A stretch of 10,950 bases of DNA from a bacterium (GTDB lineage Bacteria; Pseudomonadota; Gammaproteobacteria; Berkiellales; Berkiellaceae), in the NCBI GenBank assembly GCA_009927065.1, contig RFNU01000216.1, positions 1 through 10,950 on the forward strand, written 5' to 3'. Both the position numbers and the translations under genes were made by a program. This document shows, in pieces, positions 1 through 6,022 of this stretch. A model generated the notes under the pieces. It was not told where the DNA came from. It ran no database searches and saw nothing but the letters and a program-made list of their open reading frames with translations. Position 1 is the first letter of the stretch. Every line of letters begins with the position of its first letter.

Positions 1-338
1 TGAGGTCAATAGCCAAGCGCTTGAGTCAGCCTTACGAAATTTGGAAAGCAGCTTTTGAAGACTTTTTCAAATATAAGCGAGGCTATCCCATGTTCAAAAG
101 AAAGAGCCATCTGCAACAATCTTTTCAATGCCCGCAGCAAGTCATCGTTGATTTTGAACAAGAATATCTCAATTTGCCAAAAAAAAAAGGGATAAAAACA
201 ACGCAATCGGATGAGCCGATATGCTGGGACACAGCATTTGCGTCAAGAGTACCTCTGAAGCGAGAGTTGCCGGCGCAACTGCTTGAGCGAAAGGTCAGAT
301 GGGTCGCAAAAAGCCCCCTCCTAGCATTGCTTGTGTAA
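1..338 (+). pseudogene. TnpB/OrfB (IS200/IS605 family) remnant, 5' end off the window, internally deleted
   Basis: The reading frame is open from the window edge to TAA at 336-338. A TTG at 21 is not a convincing start, because the frame continues upstream through it. The first part matches the N-terminal domain of IS605-type OrfB/TnpB: an aromatic-rich AFEDFFKYKRGYPMFKRK stretch, then QSFQCPQQ, then a short beta-like YLNLPKKKGIKT segment. After about position 200 the frame goes straight into an unrelated-looking basic tail. The whole RuvC-like catalytic region and the zinc finger of a normal TnpB (about 350-450 aa) are missing, so no active RNA-guided nuclease can be made. A second frame at 215-286, reading ADMLGHSICVKS and ending in TGA, resembles the GHAV-type tail seen in some TnpB proteins, so the deletion may also have shifted the frame. 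The stop codon lies inside the right-end hairpin, as is usual in this family. The family call is good; the exact deletion junction is uncertain. Confidence 0.72.
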
Positions 339-358
339 TGTAGTGGTGGGAATTGACA
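313..358 (+). mobile_element. Right-end hairpin of the IS200/IS605-type relic
   Basis: An imperfect stem-loop is formed by arms at about 314-328 (CCCCCTCCTAGCATT) and 337-350 (AATGTAGTGGTGGG), with a bulged G. It is followed by AATTGACA. IS200/IS605 elements have subterminal hairpins rather than terminal inverted repeats, and the right-end hairpin overlaps the 3' end of tnpB and of its guide (omega) RNA scaffold. This position, directly over the TnpB stop codon, fits that arrangement. The exact outer boundary is not known; I place it near 357 by analogy with the second relic at 1573-1607. Confidence 0.5.
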
Positions 359-402
359 CAAAGGTATATGATTGATTAAAAATCTGCGAATGTTTTAAAA
401 AA

Positions 403-411
403 TGCTAATAT
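403..411 (+). promoter_or_regulatory. Extended -10 promoter for the small membrane protein gene
   Basis: TGCTAATAT is an extended -10 element: TG, one base, then TAATAT (406-411). It would start transcription near 418, about 20 bases before the ATG at 440. No good -35 is present 17 bases upstream, which is acceptable for an extended -10. A TTGACA at 353-358 at the edge of the IS relic lies too far upstream to pair with it. Confidence 0.38.
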
Positions 412-439
412 TTCAATATATGGATAAGGTTGGTTTGAA

Positions 440-577
440 ATGATGGATTCATTAAAAGAAAAACAATCAATAAGTAGAAAGAATTCAGATGATATTCTTG
501 ATGCTATCGCTGCATTAATTTTGATAGCGGTAGTAGTGATAGGACTTGTTTTTTGGTTAAGCGACATGCCCTATTAG
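440..577 (+). CDS. Small single-span membrane protein (45 aa), function unknown
   Basis: This short frame starts with two ATG codons (440 and 443) and ends at TAG 575-577. Residues 1-20 are polar and charged, rich in Lys, Ser and Asp. Residues about 21-40 form one strongly hydrophobic stretch (AALILIAVVVIGLVFWL) that should span the inner membrane, followed by a five-residue tail SDMPY. An AAGG lies 10 bases before the first ATG, and an extended -10 sits upstream. The gene stands alone between the IS relic and a terminator, and is convergent with the ccm operon. I do not recognise the family; its size and layout resemble small inner-membrane proteins that associate with larger complexes. A 63-codon frame runs antisense over the same DNA but lacks a ribosome binding site and looks like a shadow. 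Because the frame is short, it could still be a chance ORF. Confidence 0.5.
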   Translation: MMDSLKEKQSISRKNSDDILDAIAALILIAVVVIGLVFWLSDMPY

Positions 578-601
578 CTCAGCAGTCTAAGCCTAAAAAC
601 C

Positions 602-650
602 GATCTTAAGATCAAGCAATATCAATACGCTTGCTGTCGCTTGTTTTTTT
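602..650. terminator. Likely bidirectional terminator between convergent genes
   Basis: The stretch contains a perfect palindrome GATCTTAAGATC (602-613). It also contains CAAGC (613-617), which can pair with GCTTG at 629-633 or 639-643. The second pairing is followed by seven T residues (644-650) for plus-strand transcripts. Read on the minus strand, the CAAGC/GCTTG stem plus palindrome is followed by GGTTTTT, which could stop ccm transcripts. The stems are short and AT-rich, so confidence is moderate. Its place between a plus-strand stop at 577 and a minus-strand stop at 670 supports the call. I see nothing else in 578-669. Confidence 0.4.
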
Positions 651-669
651 GACGGTTGTATCTCACTGT

Positions 670-1215
670 TTAATCAAAATCTGCTGCAAAAATCTCTTCC
701 CATGCAGCAACCCCATTGGATGCGACAATAGCATTTTTTAAAAGAGTTTTTTCAGGCATAGGCATTGAAGACGCTTGCTTTGTTTTTAACAGTACTAATC
801 CTTTTTTGAGCAGTAATGTTGGATTGTATCCTTCAATGCTCATGAGCTCATTTAAAACATCTAGTTGTACTTTTTCATCAGTGGTGATCTCTTCTAACGT
901 CAACAGTATATCAACGTATTCTTTGTGAGAAAGATTTTCATTGTTTTTAAGAGACAGCAAGAGTTGACAAGCCCTATCTTGAGCATTAATAGAAGCGTAA
1001 AGTTCTGCTAATCGACACAGAACTCTGGGATGTTTTGCATATCGATCTTGCAAAACCTCTAGAGGATCGTTATAAAAGGAAACATTTTCCTTAAAAAGGC
1101 GAATATCATCCCATAGTTTTTGTGCATAATAATAATCCTTCCAATCATCCCAGGGTGTTGATAGGGCATATAATCCTACCGTTAATAAAAGAACTCTTTT
1201 ATTTAAACTGAACAT
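670..1215 (-). CDS. ccmI: CcmI-like TPR protein of the heme ligation complex
   Basis: The 181-aa product has one N-terminal membrane segment (about residues 6-20) followed by a soluble helical region. Residues about 47-90 look like a tetratricopeptide helix pair (DPLEVLQDRYAKHPRVLCRL, then an AELYASINAQDRA helix), with weaker repeats to about 145. CcmI, or the C-terminal half of fused CcmH in E. coli, is an inner-membrane protein whose periplasmic TPR domain holds apocytochrome c and presents its CxxCH to CcmF/CcmH. The gene is last in the operon, and its ATG lies inside the end of ccmH (17-bp overlap), which implies translational coupling. It is shorter than the E. coli-type fusion domain and than stand-alone CcmI. 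The assignment rests on position, topology and TPR pattern; sequence similarity by eye is weak. Confidence 0.7.
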   Translation of the reverse strand: MFSLNKRVLLLTVGLYALSTPWDDWKDYYYAQKLWDDIRLFKENVSFYNDPLEVLQDRYAKHPRVLCRLAELYASINAQDRACQLLLSLKNNENLSHKEYVDILLTLEEITTDEKVQLDVLNELMSIEGYNPTLLLKKGLVLLKTKQASSMPMPEKTLLKNAIVASNGVAAWEEIFAADFD

Positions 1216-1558
1216 TTTTTTTGACCAAAGACGTTAAAAATAAAAAAGTTACAATAAAAAACAACACGATCACACTCTGTTGTTGAACATTGTTTTTGTA
1301 ATGGATAATCGAATTACCGTATTGTTCAATAAATTTTTTTTTAATATCCTCATCACTATAATCATGGGCTAAAAGTTCTTGTAATTCTAGTTTAATCTCA
1401 GTCGCAACTGGATGATTAGATTCAAATAATGTTTGACCAGAACAGACAGGGCAATACAGTTCATGAATGAGTAATTGATAACGATCCTCAGGTGAGTTGT
1501 CTGCAAAAGTTAATGCATACATAATCAGTATAAAGATATTAAAAAACAGTCGCATCAT
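1199..1558 (-). CDS. ccmH: Cytochrome c maturation thiol oxidoreductase/chaperone CcmH
   Basis: The gene encodes a periplasm-facing membrane protein of about 119 aa. It has a signal-type hydrophobic N-terminus, a short three-helix domain with the family motif (L-Y-CPVCSGQTLFESN, against the usual LRCxxCQxQS..DSN), an IKKKFIEQYGNSII segment matching the conserved RYGDFVLY region, and one C-terminal membrane span (VIVLFFIVTFLFL). The two Cys residues (35 and 38 from the start used here) reduce or bind the apocytochrome CxxCH before heme attachment by CcmF. The Arg before the first Cys is replaced by Tyr. I chose the first of two tandem ATGs (1558 and 1555) because AAGAGA lies 7 bases upstream. 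A longer frame from 1585 would add ten residues encoded by the adjacent IS end and is unlikely to be the natural start. The E. coli TPR half is a separate downstream gene here. Confidence 0.9.
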   Translation of the reverse strand: MMRLFFNIFILIMYALTFADNSPEDRYQLLIHELYCPVCSGQTLFESNHPVATEIKLELQELLAHDYSDEDIKKKFIEQYGNSIIHYKNNVQQQSVIVLFFIVTFLFLTSLVKKNVQFK

Positions 1559-1572
1559 CAATAATTCTCTTA

Positions 1573-1607
1573 GTGAACTCCCCATCCCCTAAAGAAGATG
1601 GGCTTCC
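1573..1607 (-). mobile_element. Solo right end of an IS200/IS605-type element, in the ccmG slot
   Basis: On the minus strand the sequence starts GGAAGCCC, has stem arms CCCATCTTC (1602-1594) and GGGGATGGG (1589-1581) around a TTTA loop, and ends GGGGAGTTCAC at 1573. All nine stem positions pair, two as G-U, so the fold is better as minus-strand RNA than as DNA. A GGAAxCCC stem loop followed by GGGG and a short TTCAC/TGTCA-like end is typical of the right end, and of the omega-RNA scaffold, of many tnpB-only IS605/IS1341 elements. No tnpB gene or left end is found nearby. Bases 1608-1671 may also be element-derived: a minus-strand frame ends in RILAVA and a stop codon just before the hairpin, as a TnpB tail would, but I cannot confirm this. 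Confidence 0.6.
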
Positions 1608-1671
1608 GATTAAGCAACAGCAAGGATTCGCTGGTGTTTAATCTTCTTTAACGCTAAAACCAAACAGCCTC

Positions 1672-3429
1672 TTAATAGGATCTCTTTTGATTACTGCCCA
1701 TTCTTACACAATGGTATGCAGTATATATTAACATTATACTTAATATCATAGCGCTCAACCAAATAAGACGTACAAAGGGTTTAAAATATACTCTTATTAA
1801 AAAGTATTCGTTATCAATGTTGTCGCCTAGGCAAATACAATATTCATGATAGAGTCCAGGATGAATAGCAATAGGTGCTATTTCTTGCATTGTTTTTTTA
1901 TAAAGAATTTTTTCAGGGTGAAACTTGAGCGTTGTACGATCGGCTAATGTTAATTGTATGTCTGCTTTTAATATGTGCTGATAAGGAGAGTCAAGTGTTG
2001 TTTTTATTGAAATTATTTCCAAGATGTTATTTTTGAAATAAATAGGCTCGCCAACTTTTATTTTATATTCGTACTCATATTTCATTGCTGCATGCATATA
2101 AAGCAGTATCATAAAGAATAAAACAACTTGATGGCTTAATGTTGATAATGATTGCTTGTGAAAAAAACCAATCAAAAAGAATAGCCCAGCAATCACTATA
2201 TGAATCCAAGGATCACCCGTAAAGCTTATTGTCATAAACACTAACAGCGCTAATATTTTTGTGTGCGCTATAGAATATTTTTTAAAGACCCAAAGGGTCA
2301 TAAAGGCTAACATCATAGGAGGTAAAACTTGATTGTAAAAATCCCCACTTAAATGAATAGAGTCTTTTTGCCAAAAGATCATGACAGGATAAAGAAGTCC
2401 AAATAATAAAATAAAGAGCATTAAGACAAGACCCTGACCTCCAAAGAAACTCGTTGAGTTCTGTTGATTCATGATGATATTCTTTCGTTGATCATAGTGG
2501 AGATAAAGTGTCATTAAACTCATTGTTATCAGCAAAATTGATAAACCTTGGGTCGTTGTTTGAGCTTGAGCAAAAGCATGAACTGAGACGATATAGTTAG
2601 AGCGCACCATTAACATTCCCAGTAAAATCACTAGCCATAAGTAATTTGCTAAAAAAGATCTTTTGCCAGATCGGTGCATATGGATCAGAGCAAAGCCTCC
2701 AAACCAAGGAAGTAAAGAAAGAGTTTCAACAGGATCCCAAAACCAGAACCCTCCCCAACCTAGAACATGATAAGCCCATATACTTCCAAATGTAATGCCT
2801 GCAGTTAATATGCCAAGTGCTGCATAGAGAAAAAAAAGATAAAGATGATCCGCTTTTTTATCTTTAATACTTAAGTTAAAGAGATTTAGCAGTGCTACTG
2901 GAAAGAATAATGCTGTCCCTAAAAGCAGTAATGGTGGATGATAGCTTAAAGACACATCATGCAAAAGAGGATTTAGATCGTTGCCATCCAGAGGCGGAAA
3001 CGGTAACAATCGCTTGAATGGATTAGCCGCAATAAAGATAAACCAAGCTAATAGCGTAGCATTTAATAAACTGTATTTAATGAAAAGGGGATTTAGTTCT
3101 GCTATGATTTTTTTTAAAACAACGAGTGTGATAGTTGAGCCTGTACTTACAAAGAAAAGAAAAAGTAAGGTAGAGCCTTCGTGTCCTGCCCATAATGCTG
3201 CAGCTTGCAACAGTAAGGGCAAAGCATTACTAGAGTGTTGCGCCACGTATGCTACTGAATAATCATGCTGAACAAAAGCATAGAGCAAGGCAGCCAACGT
3301 TAAAAACGTACTGAAAGAAATAAAAGCTAAGCAATGAATGAGTTGATGTTGATTTTTATAAAATATCAACCCGATAGAACTTGTCATGAGCGCATAACAG
3401 TAAAAGAGTTTACTTGCTTCCAGGAACAT
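1672..3429 (-). CDS. ccmF: Heme lyase subunit CcmF
   Basis: The 585-aa polytopic membrane protein catalyses ligation of heme from CcmE to the Cys thiols of apocytochrome c, with CcmH and CcmI. Family motifs appear in order: LWAGHEGS (residues 79-86), a DGNDLNPLL segment (148-156), the HPP histidine H164, the WWD heme-binding motif GWGGFWFWDPVE (224-235), H250 in ALIH, H284 in VRSNYIVSVHAFA, and H433 in LSH. H433 is the likely counterpart of the second heme-b ligand of E. coli CcmF (H164 being the counterpart of H173's region by motif order). The C-terminal YFKPFVRLIWL segment (548-558) is also typical. All four key His positions are therefore kept. The protein is somewhat shorter than the usual 640-660 aa. 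The start overlaps the ccmE end by 20 bp. The gene is followed by an IS scar instead of ccmG. Confidence 0.95.
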   Translation of the reverse strand: MFLEASKLFYCYALMTSSIGLIFYKNQHQLIHCLAFISFSTFLTLAALLYAFVQHDYSVAYVAQHSSNALPLLLQAAALWAGHEGSTLLFLFFVSTGSTITLVVLKKIIAELNPLFIKYSLLNATLLAWFIFIAANPFKRLLPFPPLDGNDLNPLLHDVSLSYHPPLLLLGTALFFPVALLNLFNLSIKDKKADHLYLFFLYAALGILTAGITFGSIWAYHVLGWGGFWFWDPVETLSLLPWFGGFALIHMHRSGKRSFLANYLWLVILLGMLMVRSNYIVSVHAFAQAQTTTQGLSILLITMSLMTLYLHYDQRKNIIMNQQNSTSFFGGQGLVLMLFILLFGLLYPVMIFWQKDSIHLSGDFYNQVLPPMMLAFMTLWVFKKYSIAHTKILALLVFMTISFTGDPWIHIVIAGLFFLIGFFHKQSLSTLSHQVVLFFMILLYMHAAMKYEYEYKIKVGEPIYFKNNILEIISIKTTLDSPYQHILKADIQLTLADRTTLKFHPEKILYKKTMQEIAPIAIHPGLYHEYCICLGDNIDNEYFLIRVYFKPFVRLIWLSAMILSIMLIYTAYHCVRMGSNQKRSY

Positions 3430-3835
3430 TCAAGACACCCTTAGGAATTTGATAATTTTCATCATGTTTAGCTAAAATATTTTCTGCATGAAAATATTGA
3501 CCATCGTAAAATCCAAGAACAATAGCAGCTTGATTTTCTCTAAAAAGATTGGGGGGTGTGCCGGTGAAGATGACTGATATGTCGTTAACATGATCGCTCA
3601 CTTTAAATTCAAGTTGCATGTGATTGCGCTTTACCGATCCTTCAACAACAAAGCCCCCTAATCGAATTTTTTTATGAAGCAAGAGCGGGCTTGATTGTAG
3701 TTGAGTTGGTGTTTGATATAAATCAATCGAGCTTTGGTAGGCTTTTAAGATTAAAAAAAAGCCAGCAAGACAACACATCAGCATAAAAAGAACGTTAGCT
3801 ATTCGAAGACGATGGTTTTTTTTGAGTGGCAACAT
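3410..3835 (-). CDS. ccmE: Periplasmic heme chaperone CcmE
   Basis: CcmE is anchored in the inner membrane and binds heme covalently through one His before passing it to CcmF. The 141-aa product has an N-terminal basic patch and membrane span (about residues 8-30), a beta-barrel (OB-like) domain containing IRLGGFVVEGSV and a D-x-x-V-x-F-x-G-T-P-P-N-L-F segment, and the signature LAKHDENY. The attachment residue is H124, with Tyr128 as the likely axial ligand. The frame is open further upstream to an ATG at 3892. I chose 3835 because the extra 19 residues match no CcmE, AAGAG lies 8 bases upstream of 3835, and the extension would overlap the ccmD-like frame. The length fits the family (about 140-160 aa). 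Confidence 0.93.
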   Translation of the reverse strand: MLPLKKNHRLRIANVLFMLMCCLAGFFLILKAYQSSIDLYQTPTQLQSSPLLLHKKIRLGGFVVEGSVKRNHMQLEFKVSDHVNDISVIFTGTPPNLFRENQAAIVLGFYDGQYFHAENILAKHDENYQIPKGVLNVPGSK

Positions 3836-3846
3836 CCCAAATACTC

Positions 3847-3933
3847 TTAATTGACAGATTGATAAAGAGCCCAAAGAGCATACGTGATGCATAGGCTATA
3901 AAAAACAATGTATGTTAAGTTGATATAATCCAT
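3847..3933 (-). CDS. ccmD: Very short CcmD-like membrane peptide (28 aa)
   Basis: A 28-codon frame begins with ATG 9 bases after the ccmC stop and ends 11 bases before the ccmE start, exactly where ccmD sits in gammaproteobacterial operons. The peptide has a five-residue head (MDYIN) and one Tyr-rich hydrophobic helix (LTYIVFYSLCITYALWALYQ). This recalls the Y-x-F-Y-V-W-x-A-Y pattern of CcmD. CcmD is a small inner-membrane protein needed for release of heme-loaded CcmE from CcmABC. Known CcmD proteins are usually about 40-70 aa with a basic cytoplasmic tail; this one has no tail at all. A GGTGA overlapping the ccmC stop may serve as the ribosome binding site. Position and topology are persuasive. 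The short length leaves open that it is a degenerate relic. Confidence 0.58.
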   Translation of the reverse strand: MDYINLTYIVFYSLCITYALWALYQSVN

Positions 3934-3942
3934 TATAGATAA

Positions 3943-4656
3943 TCACCGTGTTGATTGTTGATAAGAAATAAATTGATAACTAGCACAACTGATTGTCCAG
4001 ATAGCTAGATTGATAATCGCGATGATCAGGGGAGTGAAATAAATACTATCAATACTTGACCGTTTAAATAATGATAAAGAAGCGCCCTGATGTAGCGTTT
4101 GAAACCATTCAACTGAATAATGAACTAAGGGTAAATCAATCCATCCTAGTAATGCAATAATACAGAAAAGTCGATTGATTTTATTATGATGAGCTGTGGG
4201 CAACTGTAATAAAATGTATAATACTAATAATATTAGAAATAATACCAATGATGATGTTAGTCGAGCGTCCCATATCCACCACGTTCCCCATGTGGGGGCG
4301 CCCCATAAAGATCCTGTAATGAGAGTGGCCCCACTTAAGAATAAACAAGGGAGTAAAAAACTTTTAGCAAAATAGAGAGCTACTTTTAAACGCCAAATAA
4401 GGTAAATAAAACAATGCGCTGCAATTGCTGAATAAAAAGCCATAGAGCAAAAAGCACAAGGGACATGTAAAAAAAGCATGCGTACATGAATGCCTTGAGT
4501 AGCTTCAAAAGGAAGAGTATAAATATGCTTTATTAAAAAAGGTGTTATTATTATAAAAATAACAAATCCGAGTCGACTGCAGTAAAGTGCTAGGGCGCTC
4601 CATTGACTTGGAGTTAAAGCAATTTTTTGTAACAGTGTTGATTTTTTTTTAATCAT
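3943..4656 (-). CDS. ccmC: Heme export/chaperone-loading protein CcmC
   Basis: CcmC presents heme at the outer face of the inner membrane and attaches it to CcmE. The 237-aa product has about six membrane spans. It carries the tryptophan-rich heme-handling motif WGAPTWGTWWIWDARLTSSL (residues 118-137) and both conserved axial histidines: H64 in FLHVP and H189 in the SVEWFQTLHQGAS segment (181-193). Its length matches the family (about 240-250 aa). The ATG at 4656 overlaps the ccmB stop by 8 bp, with GAGA a few bases upstream, so the two are probably translationally coupled. No key residue is missing, and the assignment is firm. Confidence 0.95.
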   Translation of the reverse strand: MIKKKSTLLQKIALTPSQWSALALYCSRLGFVIFIIITPFLIKHIYTLPFEATQGIHVRMLFLHVPCAFCSMAFYSAIAAHCFIYLIWRLKVALYFAKSFLLPCLFLSGATLITGSLWGAPTWGTWWIWDARLTSSLVLFLILLVLYILLQLPTAHHNKINRLFCIIALLGWIDLPLVHYSVEWFQTLHQGASLSLFKRSSIDSIYFTPLIIAIINLAIWTISCASYQFISYQQSTR

Positions 4657-5242
4657 TTTTTATCTCAAAAGACTCCAACGTTAATCCTATAATCACAGGC
4701 AATGTTAACATCATAGTAGGAATCAGTAACAACCAGCAAGCCCATAAAATATAAGCTTGTTTATATTCATAAGGATATTGTATGTAAGTTAACAAGATAA
4801 AAAGAAGGGGTGAGCTTAAAATGACTGTTAAGAAAGCAATCAACGTTTGAGGAACGAATAAATTCATTAAAAAAGTTAGCATTGAATTGATTAAAACAAT
4901 ATTAGCAAAGAAACTGATAAAGGTTAGCTGAGCCAATATCTGAACATTATTGAGTATGCAGCATATGGATACTCCAAGAAGCATGCCTAACATCAATGAC
5001 TTTAGTATTAAATAGTAAAGAATAAAAGATAATCCAACTTCATGATAATAAAGAGTTGCTAGTATTCCTTTATTGGGGAGCAAACGATCATGATGCATTA
5101 ATGCAATCATGGTAAAACCAGGAAGACAAACTAAAGGAGTATTCATTAAATGAGCAAACCCTATGAAGCATAACATTAATCCAACATATTCTACACATTG
5201 AATCGTATTGAGTCTTGATAATATTCCTAGCATGATAGTCAA
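4649..5242 (-). CDS. ccmB: CcmB, membrane subunit of the CcmAB ABC transporter (short, divergent)
   Basis: The 197-aa hydrophobic protein has about six predicted spans and lies between clear ccmA and ccmC genes. Weak CcmB features are visible, such as LPGFTMIALMHHDRLLPNKG (residues 41-60), which parallels the APGVIWVAALLA..LSLDRLF region. It is about 20 residues shorter than E. coli CcmB and appears to lack most of the N-terminal lead before the first span. The start is uncertain. TTG at 5242 follows the ccmA stop directly, with AAGGGG about 4 bases upstream. An ATG at 5233 would place the same Shine-Dalgarno 13 bases away. CcmB with CcmA powers the release of heme-loaded CcmE from CcmC. Identity rests mostly on context and topology. 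Confidence 0.82.
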   Translation of the reverse strand: MTIMLGILSRLNTIQCVEYVGLMLCFIGFAHLMNTPLVCLPGFTMIALMHHDRLLPNKGILATLYYHEVGLSFILYYLILKSLMLGMLLGVSICCILNNVQILAQLTFISFFANIVLINSMLTFLMNLFVPQTLIAFLTVILSSPLLFILLTYIQYPYEYKQAYILWACWLLLIPTMMLTLPVIIGLTLESFEIKND

Positions 5243-5818
5243 TCATCCCCTTTGCTCTAAAAAAAGACTTGACACCTGTATCTGAGAAGGTAGTATTCCA
5301 TGATGCGTGAAAATAATACATCCTCCTAATTCTTGATGATTTAAAAAACATTCTATCAAAAGCATTGTTGCCTCTTGATCTAAAGCTGTGAACGGTTCAT
5401 CCAAAATCCAAAAAAGATAATCGGATGATAAGCGTAATGATAAAGCAGCTCGTTGTTGCAACCCTCTGGAGAGTTGAAAGATTTTTTTATGGACATGCTG
5501 TGCTAACCATAACGGGTGTTGTCTTGGATTGTAATGGGGGGTGAGATTTTGATAAAAATGAGCATGGGCCTCTAGTGTTTCATGATCAAACAGACCAAGC
5601 TCATGAGGAAGATAAATACTTGAGAGATCATGTTTCTTGATAAAATTAAGAATAAAACGTAATAATGACGTTTTTCCAATACCATTGCTTCCTTTAATAT
5701 GCCAAATCTGATGATTTTTTAAAACCATTTCGGGGCAATAGGTATAACGATTTGTTTCTTCAAAAGATAATAAAGTAGCTCTCAAAGTCACACTAAAAAG
5801 ATTATGCACAACGACCAT
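5243..5818 (-). CDS. ccmA: CcmA, ATPase of the heme-chaperone release ABC transporter
   Basis: This is a small ABC ATPase, 191 aa from the start used here. In that numbering it has a Walker A KGSNGIGKTS (42-51), a region YLPHELGLFDHETLEAHAHF (69-88) matching the CcmA segment YLGHxPGLKxELTxxENL, an ABC signature LSRGLQQR (116-123), a Walker B LFWILDEPFTALD (135-147), and a switch His in FTHH. The signature has Leu where Gln is usual (LSxGQ). CcmA hydrolyses ATP to release holo-CcmE from the CcmC-CcmD complex. The frame also opens at ATG 5836 (197 aa). I prefer 5818 because it puts Walker A nearer its usual distance from the start and leaves a short leader after the predicted promoter. This is the first gene of the operon and abuts ccmB. 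Confidence 0.92.
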   Translation of the reverse strand: MVVVHNLFSVTLRATLLSFEETNRYTYCPEMVLKNHQIWHIKGSNGIGKTSLLRFILNFIKKHDLSSIYLPHELGLFDHETLEAHAHFYQNLTPHYNPRQHPLWLAQHVHKKIFQLSRGLQQRAALSLRLSSDYLFWILDEPFTALDQEATMLLIECFLNHQELGGCIIFTHHGILPSQIQVSSLFLEQRG

Positions 5819-5841
5819 GTTCTCAATAAACGCCATTGTTC

Positions 5842-5870
5842 ATCATAATTGTGACTCTAATAAAGCGCAA
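5842..5870 (-). promoter_or_regulatory. Candidate sigma-70 promoter of the ccm operon
   Basis: On the minus strand, TTGCGC (5870-5865) and TATGAT (5847-5842) are separated by exactly 17 bases. They match the -35 and -10 consensus at 4/6 and 5/6 positions. Transcription would start near 5835, so the ATG at 5836 would be almost leaderless while the one at 5818 would have a leader of about 17 bases. There is no other gene between this site and ccmA. Confidence 0.4.
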
Positions 5871-5946
5871 TAGACAAACGAGTCATCAACGTGTGGTCTT
5901 AATAAAATAAAAAAGCCATAACTAATTGTAATCGCAATATAAAAAG

Positions 5947-5975
5947 TTAGCTTTTTTAAAAAAATCCATTATAAT
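5947..5975 (+). promoter_or_regulatory. Candidate promoter of the ankyrin-repeat gene
   Basis: A perfect -10 hexamer TATAAT lies at 5970-5975. Seventeen bases upstream is a poor -35 (TTAGCT, 5947-5952), so the promoter is either weak or activator-dependent. The leader would be about 40 bases, with AGGA (6009-6012) 10 bases before the ATG at 6023 as ribosome binding site. The site faces away from the ccm promoter. Confidence 0.42.
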
Positions 5976-6022
5976 GCCGTTATTTACAGAACATTTAAGA
6001 TTGCTTTTAGGACTCATACTGA

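Noticed and set aside
376..567. 63-codon open frame on the minus strand
   Set aside because: It is antisense to the small membrane protein frame, has no ribosome binding site and its product has no coherent hydrophobic or family pattern. The plus-strand frame has better signals.
2981..3262. 93-codon plus-strand frame inside ccmF
   Set aside because: It is antisense to the conserved ccmF motif region, with no start signal; a shadow of strongly biased coding DNA.
5088..5351. 87-codon minus-strand frame spanning the ccmA-ccmB junction
   Set aside because: It overlaps two well-supported genes in another frame and its product is compositionally random; a shadow frame.
5941..5956. AAAAAG-TTAG-CTTTTT inverted repeat in the ccmA/ankyrin divergent region
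   Set aside because: It is pure A/T pairing apart from one G-C pair, and such repeats arise easily in AT-rich intergenic DNA; there is no reason to call it a terminator between divergent genes.
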